Shown: positions 16,869 to 24,994 of the stretch, one piece after another
How positions within the stretch are numbered: the stretch's first letter is position 1
Layout: the number at the start of each line of letters is the position of its first letter
Source: Thermohalobaculum sp965263335
GTDB taxonomy: Bacteria; Pseudomonadota; Alphaproteobacteria; Rhodobacterales; Rhodobacteraceae
Reading direction: 5' to 3'
DNA length: 64,000 bases
Assembly (NCBI GenBank): GCA_965263335.1
Contig: CBDHHE010000001.1
Coordinates: 1,116,001-1,180,000, forward strand
Notes under the pieces: model-generated
Told to the model about the DNA's origin: nothing
Seen by the model: only the letters and a program-made list of their open reading frames with translations
The model's database searches: none
Position numbers and translations under genes: made by a program

Positions 16869-18427
16869 ATACTCCCGACCGCCTTCTCCATGCCGGCCAG
16901 GTCCTGAGCGGACATGCCCGCCTGAGGCCGGCCGCGCGCGCTGCCAACGATCTCGAACGCAGTCTCACATTCGGCCGGTGGAATGCACGCGCCTGCCAGC
17001 TGGCCAACGCACTCACGGGCCTCGGGCTCGCGAAAGGTGACCGGATCGCGGTGCTCGCCTACAACAGGCTTGAATGGGCCGAGATCTACGTCGCTGCGGC
17101 CAAGGCCGGTCTGGTCGTGGTGCCGATCAACTTCCGCCTGACACCCCCGGAAGCCGCATTCATCATTCAGGACAGCGGTGCATGTGCCCTCATGGTCGAG
17201 GACACGCTATGCGACATCGCAGAAGCCGCTCGCGAGACGTTCGACATACCGCCCGAGCGCTGGGTGCAGATCGGCGGCGTGCCGCAGACCGGGTATCATG
17301 GCTACGAAGACCTGCTCGACAGCGGCGCCAGAACGGAGCCGGGAACCCTGGTGATGCCCGAAGATCCCTGGTGCCTGATGTACACATCCGGGACGACCGG
17401 CAATCCCAAGGGGGCGGTCCGCAACCACCGTGCCGGCGCGATGACGGCGCTGATGACCCAGGTCGAATTCCGGCTCAACTCGCGTGACCATGCGCTGCTC
17501 GTGATGCCGATGTGCCATGCCAACTCGCTCTATTTTTTCACGGCATCTCTGTTTTGCGGTGCGGAGATCACGATCTTCTCGCGGCCAAGCTTCGATCCGG
17601 AGCTGTGTCTCGATGCGCTGCGCAACGGCGTCACGTTCTCTTCGATGGTGCCAACCCACTACGCGATGCTGATGGACCTGCCGCGAAGCGCACGCGGCGA
17701 CACAAGCTCGGTCGAGAAACTGCTGGTCTCGTCGGCGACCGCATTTCCCGAGACCAAGCGCTCGATCATGGAACTGTTCCCCAAATCCGGGCTCTACGAG
17801 CTCTATGGCTCGACCGAGGCGGCCTGGGTGACGGTCCTGCATCCGGACGAGCAGTTCGATCATCTCGGCACCGTGGGCCGCGAGGTGGTGGGGTCCGCCC
17901 CGGTCCTGCTTCTCGACGACGACGGGAACGAGGTGCCGGACGGCACACCCGGCGAGCTCTTCTCTTCCGGGCCTTACCAGTTCGACGGCTACTGGAACCT
18001 GCCCGATGCGACGGCGGCGGCGTTCCGAGGCGCCTATCTCTCGGTCGGCGACGTCGCCGCGCGCGACGAGCACGGCTACATCAGGCTGATTGATCGCAAG
18101 AAGAACCTGATCGTATCGGGCGGCGAGAACATCTACCCCTCCGAGGTCGAAAAGGTCCTGAGCACGCATCCCGATGTGCGCGAGGTTGCGGTGGTGGGCC
18201 TGCCGGACCCGAAGTGGAGTGAGCGCGTCGTCGCCTGTGTTACGCCGGCGCCGGGCGCCGCACCCGATCCGGACGCGCTGATCGGCTGGGCACGCGAGCG
18301 CCTCGCAGGGTTCAAACGCCCGCGCGAGATCGTCTTCCTCGCGGAACAGGACGTTCCCCGAACAGCCACCGGCAAGATCCAGCACCGCCGCCTGCGCGAC
18401 AGGCTTGCACGCAACCGAAGCGTCTAG
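16865..18427 (+). CDS. AMP-forming acyl-CoA synthetase
   Basis: A 520-residue ANL-superfamily ligase that activates a carboxylic acid to its CoA thioester through an acyl-AMP. The P-loop motif is LMYTSGTTGNPKGAV; then YGSTEAAW (A5), YLSVGDVAARDE (A7), RKKNLIVSGGENIYPSEVE (A8) and the catalytic lysine in TATGKIQHRRL (A10). The substrate is not predictable, although the pocket region (MPMCHANSLYFFTASL) is of the medium or aromatic type. Being first after gntR suggests it activates the pathway substrate. Confidence 0.88.
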   Translation: MNTPDRLLHAGQVLSGHARLRPAARAANDLERSLTFGRWNARACQLANALTGLGLAKGDRIAVLAYNRLEWAEIYVAAAKAGLVVVPINFRLTPPEAAFIIQDSGACALMVEDTLCDIAEAARETFDIPPERWVQIGGVPQTGYHGYEDLLDSGARTEPGTLVMPEDPWCLMYTSGTTGNPKGAVRNHRAGAMTALMTQVEFRLNSRDHALLVMPMCHANSLYFFTASLFCGAEITIFSRPSFDPELCLDALRNGVTFSSMVPTHYAMLMDLPRSARGDTSSVEKLLVSSATAFPETKRSIMELFPKSGLYELYGSTEAAWVTVLHPDEQFDHLGTVGREVVGSAPVLLLDDDGNEVPDGTPGELFSSGPYQFDGYWNLPDATAAAFRGAYLSVGDVAARDEHGYIRLIDRKKNLIVSGGENIYPSEVEKVLSTHPDVREVAVVGLPDPKWSERVVACVTPAPGAAPDPDALIGWARERLAGFKRPREIVFLAEQDVPRTATGKIQHRRLRDRLARNRSV

Positions 18428-18439
18428 ACGAGGGACCAC

Positions 18440-20170
18440 ATGACCGAACGCATCGACCTCAACACGGACGAACATTGCGTCGCCGCCTGGATCGCGCACT
18501 GCCTGGCACGGCGCAACGTCACACGGGTGTTCGGGCTCCAGGGCGGGCACATCCAGCCGATCTGGGACTTCATCGCGCGCGCAGGCATCCAGATCATCGA
18601 TGTCCGAGACGAGGGTGCTGCCGTTCACATGGCCCATGCCCACGCAGAGCTCACGGGAGAGCTCGGGGTCTGCCTCGCCACCGCGGGGCCCGGCGTGACC
18701 AACTGCGTGACGGCGATGTGCAACGCGGAACTGGCACGGGTGCCAGTGCTCCTGATCGGCGGCTGCACGACGCGGGCGCAGGCCAACATGGGGCCGCTGC
18801 AGGACATTCCGCACGTGGCGATCCTCGCTCCGGTGTGCCGCTATGCCCGCACCGCACGGATAGCCGATCAGGTGATCCGCGAGATGGACGAGGCGATCGC
18901 CTCTGCCTTCGGGGATGCGGGCGCGCCGGGACCGGTCTACCTGGAAATTCCAACCGACGTTCTGCGCGAGACCGTGGCGCCGGCGCTGGTGCTGGAGGAG
19001 TGGCTGGCACCCAAACCACCGCGCGCCGTGCCGCCAAGGCCGGATGCCATCCTGGAGGCCGTGGCCGCGATCCGGTCGGCCCGCCGCCCGCTGGTGATCT
19101 CGGGGCGTGGCGCGCGCGGATCTGGCGATGCGCTGGTGCGCTTCCTCGATGCCACAGGCGCACTGTACCTCGACACGCAGGAAAGCCGCGGACTTGTGCC
19201 CTCGGATCACCCCGCTGTGGTGGGTGCCGTGCGGGCCGCCGCCATGGGACAGGCGGATCTGGTGATCACGCTCGGGCGCAAGCTCGACTACCAGGTGGCC
19301 TACGGCTCGCCTGCGGTGTTCCGGGACGCCCGCTTCATGCGGCTCGCCGATACCGCGGGGGAGCTTGTGGACAACCGCCGCGGACATCCGGAGATCCTTG
19401 CCGACGTGGGTACCGCCCTCGAGGCGATCAGCGAGGCACTGGGCAATGATGCGGGAGAAATCGATCAGACCTGGGCGAACGGCCTGCGCGCCAAGCACGC
19501 AGAGCGGATCGCGAAAGGTGCCGCCCAAGCGCCGCCGCAGACAGCGGACGGCAAGATCCATCCCATGGCCATCTTCGCCGCACTGCACGAGGTGGCGGCA
19601 CCGGACGCAATCGGGATTGCCGACGGCGGTGATCTCCTGAGCTTTGCGCGCGTGGGCCTTGCCACCAGCACCTACATGGATGCGGGCGCTTTCGGCTGCC
19701 TCGGTGTCGGCGTGCCCTTTGCGAGTGCCGCAGCGCTCGCCCACCCCGGCCGACAGGTGGTCTGCGTCACAGGGGACGGCGCCTACGGGATCAACGCCAT
19801 GGAGATCGACACCGCTGTACGCCACGGTGCGCAGATCGTGGTGATCGTCTCGAACAACGCCGCCTGGAACATCGAACGCTATGACCAGGACATGAACTAT
19901 GGCGGGCGGGTGGTCGGCACGATGCTGGCGCACTCCGACTACGCCGCCATGGCCCGCGCATTGGGTGCCCATGGCGAACGGGTCGAGGATCCGGCTGACC
20001 TGCGCGGCGCCATCCAGCGCGCCATCGAGAACGCGCCCGCGGTGATCGACGTGGTCACGTCGCAGGACGCGGTCTCGTCGGACGCCGGCAAGGGGCTGGG
20101 CTTCGTACCGGAGTATCAGGCCCTCACCGCCTGGGACGATGCCGAACGCAAGCGCCGGGGACTGCCTTGA
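18440..20170 (+). CDS. Thiamine-diphosphate-dependent enzyme (acetolactate synthase / 2-hydroxyacyl-CoA lyase-like)
   Basis: A 576-residue three-domain ThDP enzyme. The PYR domain has the cofactor-activating Glu in DVRDEGAAVHMAHAHAEL, and the middle domain includes RRPLVISGRGARGSG. The PP domain carries the metal/ThDP motif GDGAYGINAMEIDTAV...NNAAWNIERYDQ. The size and the ANL ligase upstream are compatible with a lyase acting on a CoA ester (oxalyl-CoA decarboxylase or 2-hydroxyacyl-CoA lyase group), but acetolactate-synthase-like or decarboxylase activity cannot be excluded. It starts 12 bp after the ligase. Its stop overlaps the next start by one base. Confidence 0.82.
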   Translation: MTERIDLNTDEHCVAAWIAHCLARRNVTRVFGLQGGHIQPIWDFIARAGIQIIDVRDEGAAVHMAHAHAELTGELGVCLATAGPGVTNCVTAMCNAELARVPVLLIGGCTTRAQANMGPLQDIPHVAILAPVCRYARTARIADQVIREMDEAIASAFGDAGAPGPVYLEIPTDVLRETVAPALVLEEWLAPKPPRAVPPRPDAILEAVAAIRSARRPLVISGRGARGSGDALVRFLDATGALYLDTQESRGLVPSDHPAVVGAVRAAAMGQADLVITLGRKLDYQVAYGSPAVFRDARFMRLADTAGELVDNRRGHPEILADVGTALEAISEALGNDAGEIDQTWANGLRAKHAERIAKGAAQAPPQTADGKIHPMAIFAALHEVAAPDAIGIADGGDLLSFARVGLATSTYMDAGAFGCLGVGVPFASAAALAHPGRQVVCVTGDGAYGINAMEIDTAVRHGAQIVVIVSNNAAWNIERYDQDMNYGGRVVGTMLAHSDYAAMARALGAHGERVEDPADLRGAIQRAIENAPAVIDVVTSQDAVSSDAGKGLGFVPEYQALTAWDDAERKRRGLP

Positions 20171-21567
20171 TGCGCGCCATTGCACATCTGCTTGTTGCAG
20201 GCCTTCTGGCGTCGTCACCGGCGGCGGCCCAGCCACCCGAAGTCGCACTCGAGCCCGTAGCCGACGGGCTGGATGCACCGGTCTTTCTTGTCGCCCCGGA
20301 GGATGGCTCGGGACGGCGCTTCATCGGCGATCAGACCGGGCGCATCACGTTGCTCCGCGCTGACGACACGTTCGACACCGATCCGTTTCTCGACCTCTCG
20401 GACCGGATGGTCACGTTGCTTGAGGCCTTCGACGAACGCGGGCTCTGGTCGCTGGCGTTTCACCCGGCGTTCGCGGAGAACCGGCGTCTCTTCGTCACCT
20501 ACAGCGCCGCGCGCCGTGAGAGCTCGCCGCACCCCGGTGAAACGGCCTACACGTGGCGGCTCTCGGAGTTTCAGGTCCCGGCGGAAACCCCGGACCAGGC
20601 GGATCCCGACAGCGAACGGGTCCTGATCGAGATCGACTGGATCAACCGCAAGCACAATGGTGGCGGGCTCGCCTTCGGCCCGGAGGGGTTTCTCTATGTC
20701 GGGATCGGGGATGGCGGCGGCGTGCACGGCGTGCCGGATGTCTACATTGCACCACCTCTGTCAGAGGAGGCGGAAGGCCGGGCCGGCGAGATCAAGGAAG
20801 ACCCCTACCGATTGCCCGCGGAGTTTCACCACTACGATGCCTGGGCCCAGGATCTCGACCGCCTGCACGGCAAGATCCTGCGTCTGGATGTGAATGGCGG
20901 GCATCCCTATGCGATCCCTCCCACGAATCCGTTTGCGGACGGCACCCATGGCCGGCCCGAGATATGGGCATGGGGCTTTCGCAACCCGTTCCGGCTGGCC
21001 TTCGACCGTGCGGGCGCGGGTGATCTCTTCGTCAACGGGGTTGCCGAGTCGCTCTGGGAGACAATTTACATGGTCGACCGGCCCGGCAACTACGGCTGGG
21101 CTGTGCGCGAGGGCACGCACTGTTTCGACCGCAGCCGTGCCTTCGACCCGCCAGCGAAATGCCCGCGCCGGGACGCCGTCGGCGAGATCATGCGCGATCC
21201 GGTTGTCGAGTATCCGAACTGGTCAGTGAAGCGCCCATGGTCCAAAGTGGACGCCGAGCCGCTCGGCACGGCGAATGTGGGAGGTTTCATCTACCGGGGC
21301 AACGCCTTGCCCGGGCTGCACGGCAAGCTGGTCTTCGGCGATTTCTCGACGCGCATCGAGGCGCCCTCGGGCCAGGTGTTCGCGGCAACGCCGCCGCCGG
21401 CATGGCGCGGTCTCTGGCCGTTCGAGCGGATGCTCGAGATCGACCAGCGCATCCACTCGCTTGCACAAGACGCGGACGGCGAGCTTTACGTGCTCACCAC
21501 GGCACTTGGCATCCCGGTTGGCCGCACCGGCAAGGTCTGGAAGCTGGTGCCGGCAACGGATCGGTAG
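20170..21567 (+). CDS. Exported PQQ-type sugar/alcohol dehydrogenase (soluble glucose/sorbosone dehydrogenase family)
   Basis: A 465-residue protein with a signal peptide (MRAIAHLLVAGLLASSPAAAQ) and a six-bladed beta-propeller of the GSDH family (PF07995). Typical marks are RRFIGDQTGRITLL, LWSLAFHPAF, the catalytic-His segment INRKHNGGGLAFGPEGFLYV then GIGDGGG, AWGFRNPFRLAFD and the late GKLVFGDFSTRIEA. Such enzymes use PQQ and calcium in the periplasm. It is translationally coupled (TGATG) to the ThDP gene, which is odd because the neighbours are cytoplasmic. It may oxidise the precursor of the acid taken up by the pathway. Confidence 0.85.
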   Translation: MRAIAHLLVAGLLASSPAAAQPPEVALEPVADGLDAPVFLVAPEDGSGRRFIGDQTGRITLLRADDTFDTDPFLDLSDRMVTLLEAFDERGLWSLAFHPAFAENRRLFVTYSAARRESSPHPGETAYTWRLSEFQVPAETPDQADPDSERVLIEIDWINRKHNGGGLAFGPEGFLYVGIGDGGGVHGVPDVYIAPPLSEEAEGRAGEIKEDPYRLPAEFHHYDAWAQDLDRLHGKILRLDVNGGHPYAIPPTNPFADGTHGRPEIWAWGFRNPFRLAFDRAGAGDLFVNGVAESLWETIYMVDRPGNYGWAVREGTHCFDRSRAFDPPAKCPRRDAVGEIMRDPVVEYPNWSVKRPWSKVDAEPLGTANVGGFIYRGNALPGLHGKLVFGDFSTRIEAPSGQVFAATPPPAWRGLWPFERMLEIDQRIHSLAQDADGELYVLTTALGIPVGRTGKVWKLVPATDR

Positions 21568-21600
21568 GAGCGCCCCTGCAGGGGGCGGAAGGGAGAGAAA

Positions 21601-22590
21601 ATGACAAGTCTGTCGGAAACTGGCGTTGGCGTGCGCACCGGTGCGTTCCAGTACATGAGCGACACCGCAGAACCGTCTCTGCTGAGGAACGGCAAGGTGC
21701 TGACCCGGCGGGACCGGGACGGCAGCGACGCGGAATGGAAAGGTGTGGACCTCGAGCCGCGCGAGATGCCGGTGCACGATGCCCGTCCGATGTCGGGCAC
21801 CGATCGGCCGACGCTCGACCACAACGGCTTCGAGCTGCTGACCCGCCCCCTGCCGGATGACGCGCTGGACTTTCTCGAACACGAGCAGGTTGTGCGCCGC
21901 TACTATCCCCATTGCGAGGGCATCATCGCGGCCGCCACCGGCGCGGCAACCGTGCGCGCCTTTGATCACAACATCCGCTCAGCGGGCGGCAAGAAGAACA
22001 AGGACCGCATCGCGGGCGGCCAGCAGGTGCAGGGCCCCGCGCATGTCGTGCACGGCGACTACACGCTCACCAGCGCGCCGCAGCGCCTGCGCGACCTCAC
22101 CAAGCCACCAAAGGCGAATGACACGATCAGTGCGATCCTCGGCGAAGGCGAGACGCTGCTGGAAGCGGAGGCCGTCGAGAACTCGATCGACAGCGGGCGG
22201 TTCGCGATCATCAACCTCTGGCGCTCGATCGCGCCCGAACCGGTGGCCACCCACCCGATGGCGCTCTGCGATGCCGCCTGCGTCAGCGCGGAGGACCTTG
22301 TGGTCTTCGAGATCCACTATGCCGATCGTGTCGGAGAGAACTACTTCGCCAAGCACGCAGATCGCCACCGGTGGTTCTGCTACCCGGCGATGACACGCGA
22401 CGAGGCGCTCCTGATCAAGCAATGGGATTCAGAGGGTCGGCTGGCCCGCACGGGCGGCGCGCAGGCAGATGCACCTGACGGCAGCGCGCCGTGCACCTTC
22501 AGCTTCCACACCGCTTTCGAGGATCCGACCACGCCACCCGACGCACCTGACCGCTGGAGCATCGAGGTGCGGTGCATGGTGCTTTACTGA
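21601..22590 (+). CDS. CmcJ/NvfI-like (AsaB family) putative iron oxygenase
   Basis: A 329-residue member of the CmcJ/NvfI/AsaB group, known from cephamycin methoxylation and fungal meroterpenoid endoperoxidation. The family pattern is visible: AFDHNIRSAG, GPAHVVHGDYT with an H-x-D pair (His151, Asp153), FAIINLWRSI, HPMALCDAA, ADRHRWFCYPAM (His256), EALLIKQWDSEG and FSFHTAFEDP...SIEVR. The H-x-D...H set fits a non-haem iron centre. A GGAGAG-type ribosome site precedes the start. Its presence in a bacterial catabolic operon suggests hydroxylation of the pathway substrate, which is inference. Confidence 0.8.
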   Translation: MTSLSETGVGVRTGAFQYMSDTAEPSLLRNGKVLTRRDRDGSDAEWKGVDLEPREMPVHDARPMSGTDRPTLDHNGFELLTRPLPDDALDFLEHEQVVRRYYPHCEGIIAAATGAATVRAFDHNIRSAGGKKNKDRIAGGQQVQGPAHVVHGDYTLTSAPQRLRDLTKPPKANDTISAILGEGETLLEAEAVENSIDSGRFAIINLWRSIAPEPVATHPMALCDAACVSAEDLVVFEIHYADRVGENYFAKHADRHRWFCYPAMTRDEALLIKQWDSEGRLARTGGAQADAPDGSAPCTFSFHTAFEDPTTPPDAPDRWSIEVRCMVLY

Positions 22591-22640
22591 GAACCAAAGA
22601 ACGGGCGCCAGAAGGATGCCCGGCAACAGGGAGAACGTCC

Positions 22641-23291
22641 ATGAAGCTCTATTACGATCCGATCACGGTGAATTGCCGCAAGTGCCTGGCAGGGTTCGAT
22701 TTGATCGGCGCTGACTTCGAGCCGGAGCAGCTCAGCTATTTCGGCGGAGACCACAAGAAGCCCGCGTATCTGGCGATCAATCCCTGCGGCGCCCTGCCCG
22801 CGATGGTCGACGGCGATCTGACGCTTTGGGAATCCAATGCCATGCTCGTCTACGCGGCCGAGAAGCTGGGCAATGCCACTGTCTATCCGCCGGACGCCCG
22901 CACGCGCGGGGACATCACGCGCTGGCTCTTGTGGGAATCGAACACCTGGTTCCAGACCTGCTATGTCTACCTGGTCGAAAACGTGGTCAAGCCGATCCTG
23001 GACGACACGCCGGACAACGCGATGCTGGATGAGTATGCGCCGACATTCCATGCCCATGCCAAGGTGCTGGACGATGCCCTTGCAGGCCGTGAGTGGCTGT
23101 GCGCCGATCATCCGACCATCGCAGACATCGCCGTCGCAGCCCCGATGCACCTGCACGCAGCCCAGAAGCTGCCGCTCGATCCGCATGCGAACATCCGCGC
23201 CTGGATCGGCCGGGTCGAAGCCCTGCCCTCATGGCAGAAGACGGATCCGATCCCGCACATCCCGGCGGAGTTGCTCGCAAAGCTGGGATAG
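22641..23291 (+). CDS. Glutathione S-transferase
   Basis: A 216-residue GST with an N-terminal thioredoxin-like domain (MKLYYDPITVNCRKCLAG; AINPCGALPAMVDGDLTLWESNAMLVYAA, read in two parts around GD) and a C-terminal helical domain containing the N-capping box region CADHPTIADIAVAAP. The C-R-K-C pair at the usual catalytic loop is unusual for Tyr/Ser classes and suggests a cysteine-dependent (beta/omega-like) or thiol-transfer activity. It is the last + strand gene of the gntR operon, 50 bp after the oxygenase, and faces the SDR at 23341. Confidence 0.88.
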   Translation: MKLYYDPITVNCRKCLAGFDLIGADFEPEQLSYFGGDHKKPAYLAINPCGALPAMVDGDLTLWESNAMLVYAAEKLGNATVYPPDARTRGDITRWLLWESNTWFQTCYVYLVENVVKPILDDTPDNAMLDEYAPTFHAHAKVLDDALAGREWLCADHPTIADIAVAAPMHLHAAQKLPLDPHANIRAWIGRVEALPSWQKTDPIPHIPAELLAKLG

Positions 23292-23340
23292 CGCCCCCGG
23301 GCATTGCCGCGACGACACCCCGGTCCGATGAAACAACGCC

Positions 23341-24102
23341 TCAGGGCAGTGTCACCAACCCGCCCGAGGCCACATAGGTCTGGCCGGTAATGAACGATGC
23401 GGCATCGCTGAGCAGAAAACAGGTGAGCTCGGCGATGTCCTCTGGCGTGCCCGTGCGGCGCACCGGCGTGGCCGCGATGATACGGCTGCGCATGTCGTCG
23501 CTCATGTCCTTGGTCATGTCGGTGTCGATCAGCCCGGGTGCGACGCAGTTCACCCGGATGTTCGGGCCGAAGGCCATGGCGCAGTTGCGCGAGAACCCGA
23601 TCACGGCGGATTTCGACGTGCCATAGGCGATCAGGCGGTCGGGCCGGATCCGGCTTGGCGAAATTCCGTTGATCGAGGCGATGGTGACGATGCGCCCGTC
23701 GCCGTGCGCCTGCATGCCGGCCTTTGCCCGCCAGACGCAGTTGAACGTGCCATCCAGATTGACGCCGAGGATCTTTCGCCAGAGCGCCACCGGCATGTCT
23801 GATGAGTCCTCGAAGGACGCGATGCCCGCATTCGTGACAAGCAAGTCGACCGGCCCGCGATCGCTCTCGATGGCGCTGAACATGGCGTCGACCGCATCAT
23901 AGTCCGAGACGTCGGCACGGTAGACCGCGCCGTTCTCAGCGCCGATCTCGGCAAGCGTTTCCGCAGCCGCCGCCTCACTTGAGGAATGGTTGATCGCAAC
24001 CCATGCACCGGCGCTCGCAAGCTGCGCACAGATCGCCCGCCCGATCCCGCGCGAGCCTCCCGTCACCAGAGCGGTCCGCCCGGCCAGTTCCGTTGCCGCC
24101 AT
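23341..24102 (-). CDS. SDR-family oxidoreductase (FabG-like)
   Basis: A 253-residue classical short-chain dehydrogenase. The Rossmann motif is LVTGGSRGIGRAIC (TGxxxGxG), with NAGIASF, catalytic Ser in IVTIASINGIS and the Y-x-x-x-K pair in AYGTSKSAVIGF. The C-terminal substrate loop shows VAPGLIDTDMTKDM. NADPH is suggested by a basic residue in the first motif. It is convergent with the GST and is probably part of the same metabolic neighbourhood, though separately transcribed. Confidence 0.9.
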   Translation of the reverse strand: MAATELAGRTALVTGGSRGIGRAICAQLASAGAWVAINHSSSEAAAAETLAEIGAENGAVYRADVSDYDAVDAMFSAIESDRGPVDLLVTNAGIASFEDSSDMPVALWRKILGVNLDGTFNCVWRAKAGMQAHGDGRIVTIASINGISPSRIRPDRLIAYGTSKSAVIGFSRNCAMAFGPNIRVNCVAPGLIDTDMTKDMSDDMRSRIIAATPVRRTGTPEDIAELTCFLLSDAASFITGQTYVASGGLVTLP

Positions 24103-24197
24103 GTCAATCTCCCCCTGTTGCGTCGGGCGTGCATCCTGTCATCGATCGCATCCGGCGAACAGCGCTTCCCTGCCTGAGAAATCGCGTCGCCAGAACG

Positions 24198-24231
24198 AAA
24201 AAATCGCCCTCTCCCGCAAAGGGAGAGGGCG
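24198..24231 (-). terminator. Rho-independent terminator closing the GTA cluster
   Basis: A perfect 11-bp GC-rich stem (CGCCCTCTCCC / GGGAGAGGGCG) with a 5-nt loop. On the minus strand it is followed by six T residues. It lies about 55 bp downstream of the DUF2793 stop and is correctly oriented to end GTA transcription. Confidence 0.9.
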
Positions 24232-24286
24232 TGCATTGTGGCCGCAGCCCCGATCGCGGGAACGGCGCGGAAATGGCCTTTGCGGA

Positions 24287-24994
24287 TCAGACCGCTGTAG
24301 GTGGCGTGAGCGCGGCATAGTGCACCGCAAGCCTCACAGTGCCCGAGGTAAAATCTCCACCCTCGGCTGAAATCTCAAGCGCCGTGGCCCCGAAATAGGC
24401 CTGAGGCTGTCCGGTGACCCCGTGCGCGAACGCGTTCAGGCCGGTGCCGTAGCCGGAGCCATAGCGATCAGGCGATCCGAGAACGCCCAGCGACCACGCG
24501 CTCGCCCCGGCGATGGCCTGGGTGACGCGCGCGGTGACGCCCAGCACAATGGCCTTGTCCGGAATGAAGGCGGGTGTTGCGACGCTGGGCCCGCTCAGCG
24601 GCTGATCGATCTCGATGATCCGCGTGAGTGTCACCGCACCGCCGGGCGCACCACCGGTCTGGCCGGCAACCCATTGCGCACCGTCATAGGTGACGCGCGT
24701 GTGCTCGGCCTCGACCCAGACACAGCAGCCGGACCAAGGTTTGACGAAGTCCCAGCCGCCGTTCAGGAACAGCGCGAGATCGCCATCCTGGCCCGTCCAG
24801 TCGCCGGTTGCGAGCGGACCGACAATGTAGGCCTCGCCATCCACGGGGTTCTGCGGAGGCGTGGGAAGATTGCGGTTCTCAACGCGGGCCGAGGCCAGCG
24901 CATCGGTGCGCGTCAGCGCCTCGTTTACGGTGACGTGCTTCTGCGCCTGAGCGGCGTCGAGCAGCGGAAGTTCGAAACGGGATGTGTTAGCCAT
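24287..24994 (-). CDS. GTA-associated DUF2793 protein
   Basis: A 235-residue DUF2793 protein, the last gene of the GTA cluster. The family N-terminus is obvious: SRFELPLLDAAQAQKHVTVNEAL, then DGEAYIVGPLATGDWTGQDGD and the WSGCCVWVEAEHTRVTYDG segment. The C-terminal ~100 residues are a beta-rich, glycine-rich domain such as is found in phage fibres. Its start overlaps the host-specificity gene stop by 8 bp, so translation is coupled. A fibre or adhesion role is inferred from position and family. Confidence 0.85.
   Translation of the reverse strand: MANTSRFELPLLDAAQAQKHVTVNEALTRTDALASARVENRNLPTPPQNPVDGEAYIVGPLATGDWTGQDGDLALFLNGGWDFVKPWSGCCVWVEAEHTRVTYDGAQWVAGQTGGAPGGAVTLTRIIEIDQPLSGPSVATPAFIPDKAIVLGVTARVTQAIAGASAWSLGVLGSPDRYGSGYGTGLNAFAHGVTGQPQAYFGATALEISAEGGDFTSGTVRLAVHYAALTPPTAV

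Noticed and set aside
17207..20278. A 1023-codon open frame on the minus strand, opposite the CoA ligase and ThDP genes
   Set aside because: The sense strand encodes two well-recognised enzymes with intact motifs; the antisense product is Arg/His-rich with no family. It is a by-product of high GC.
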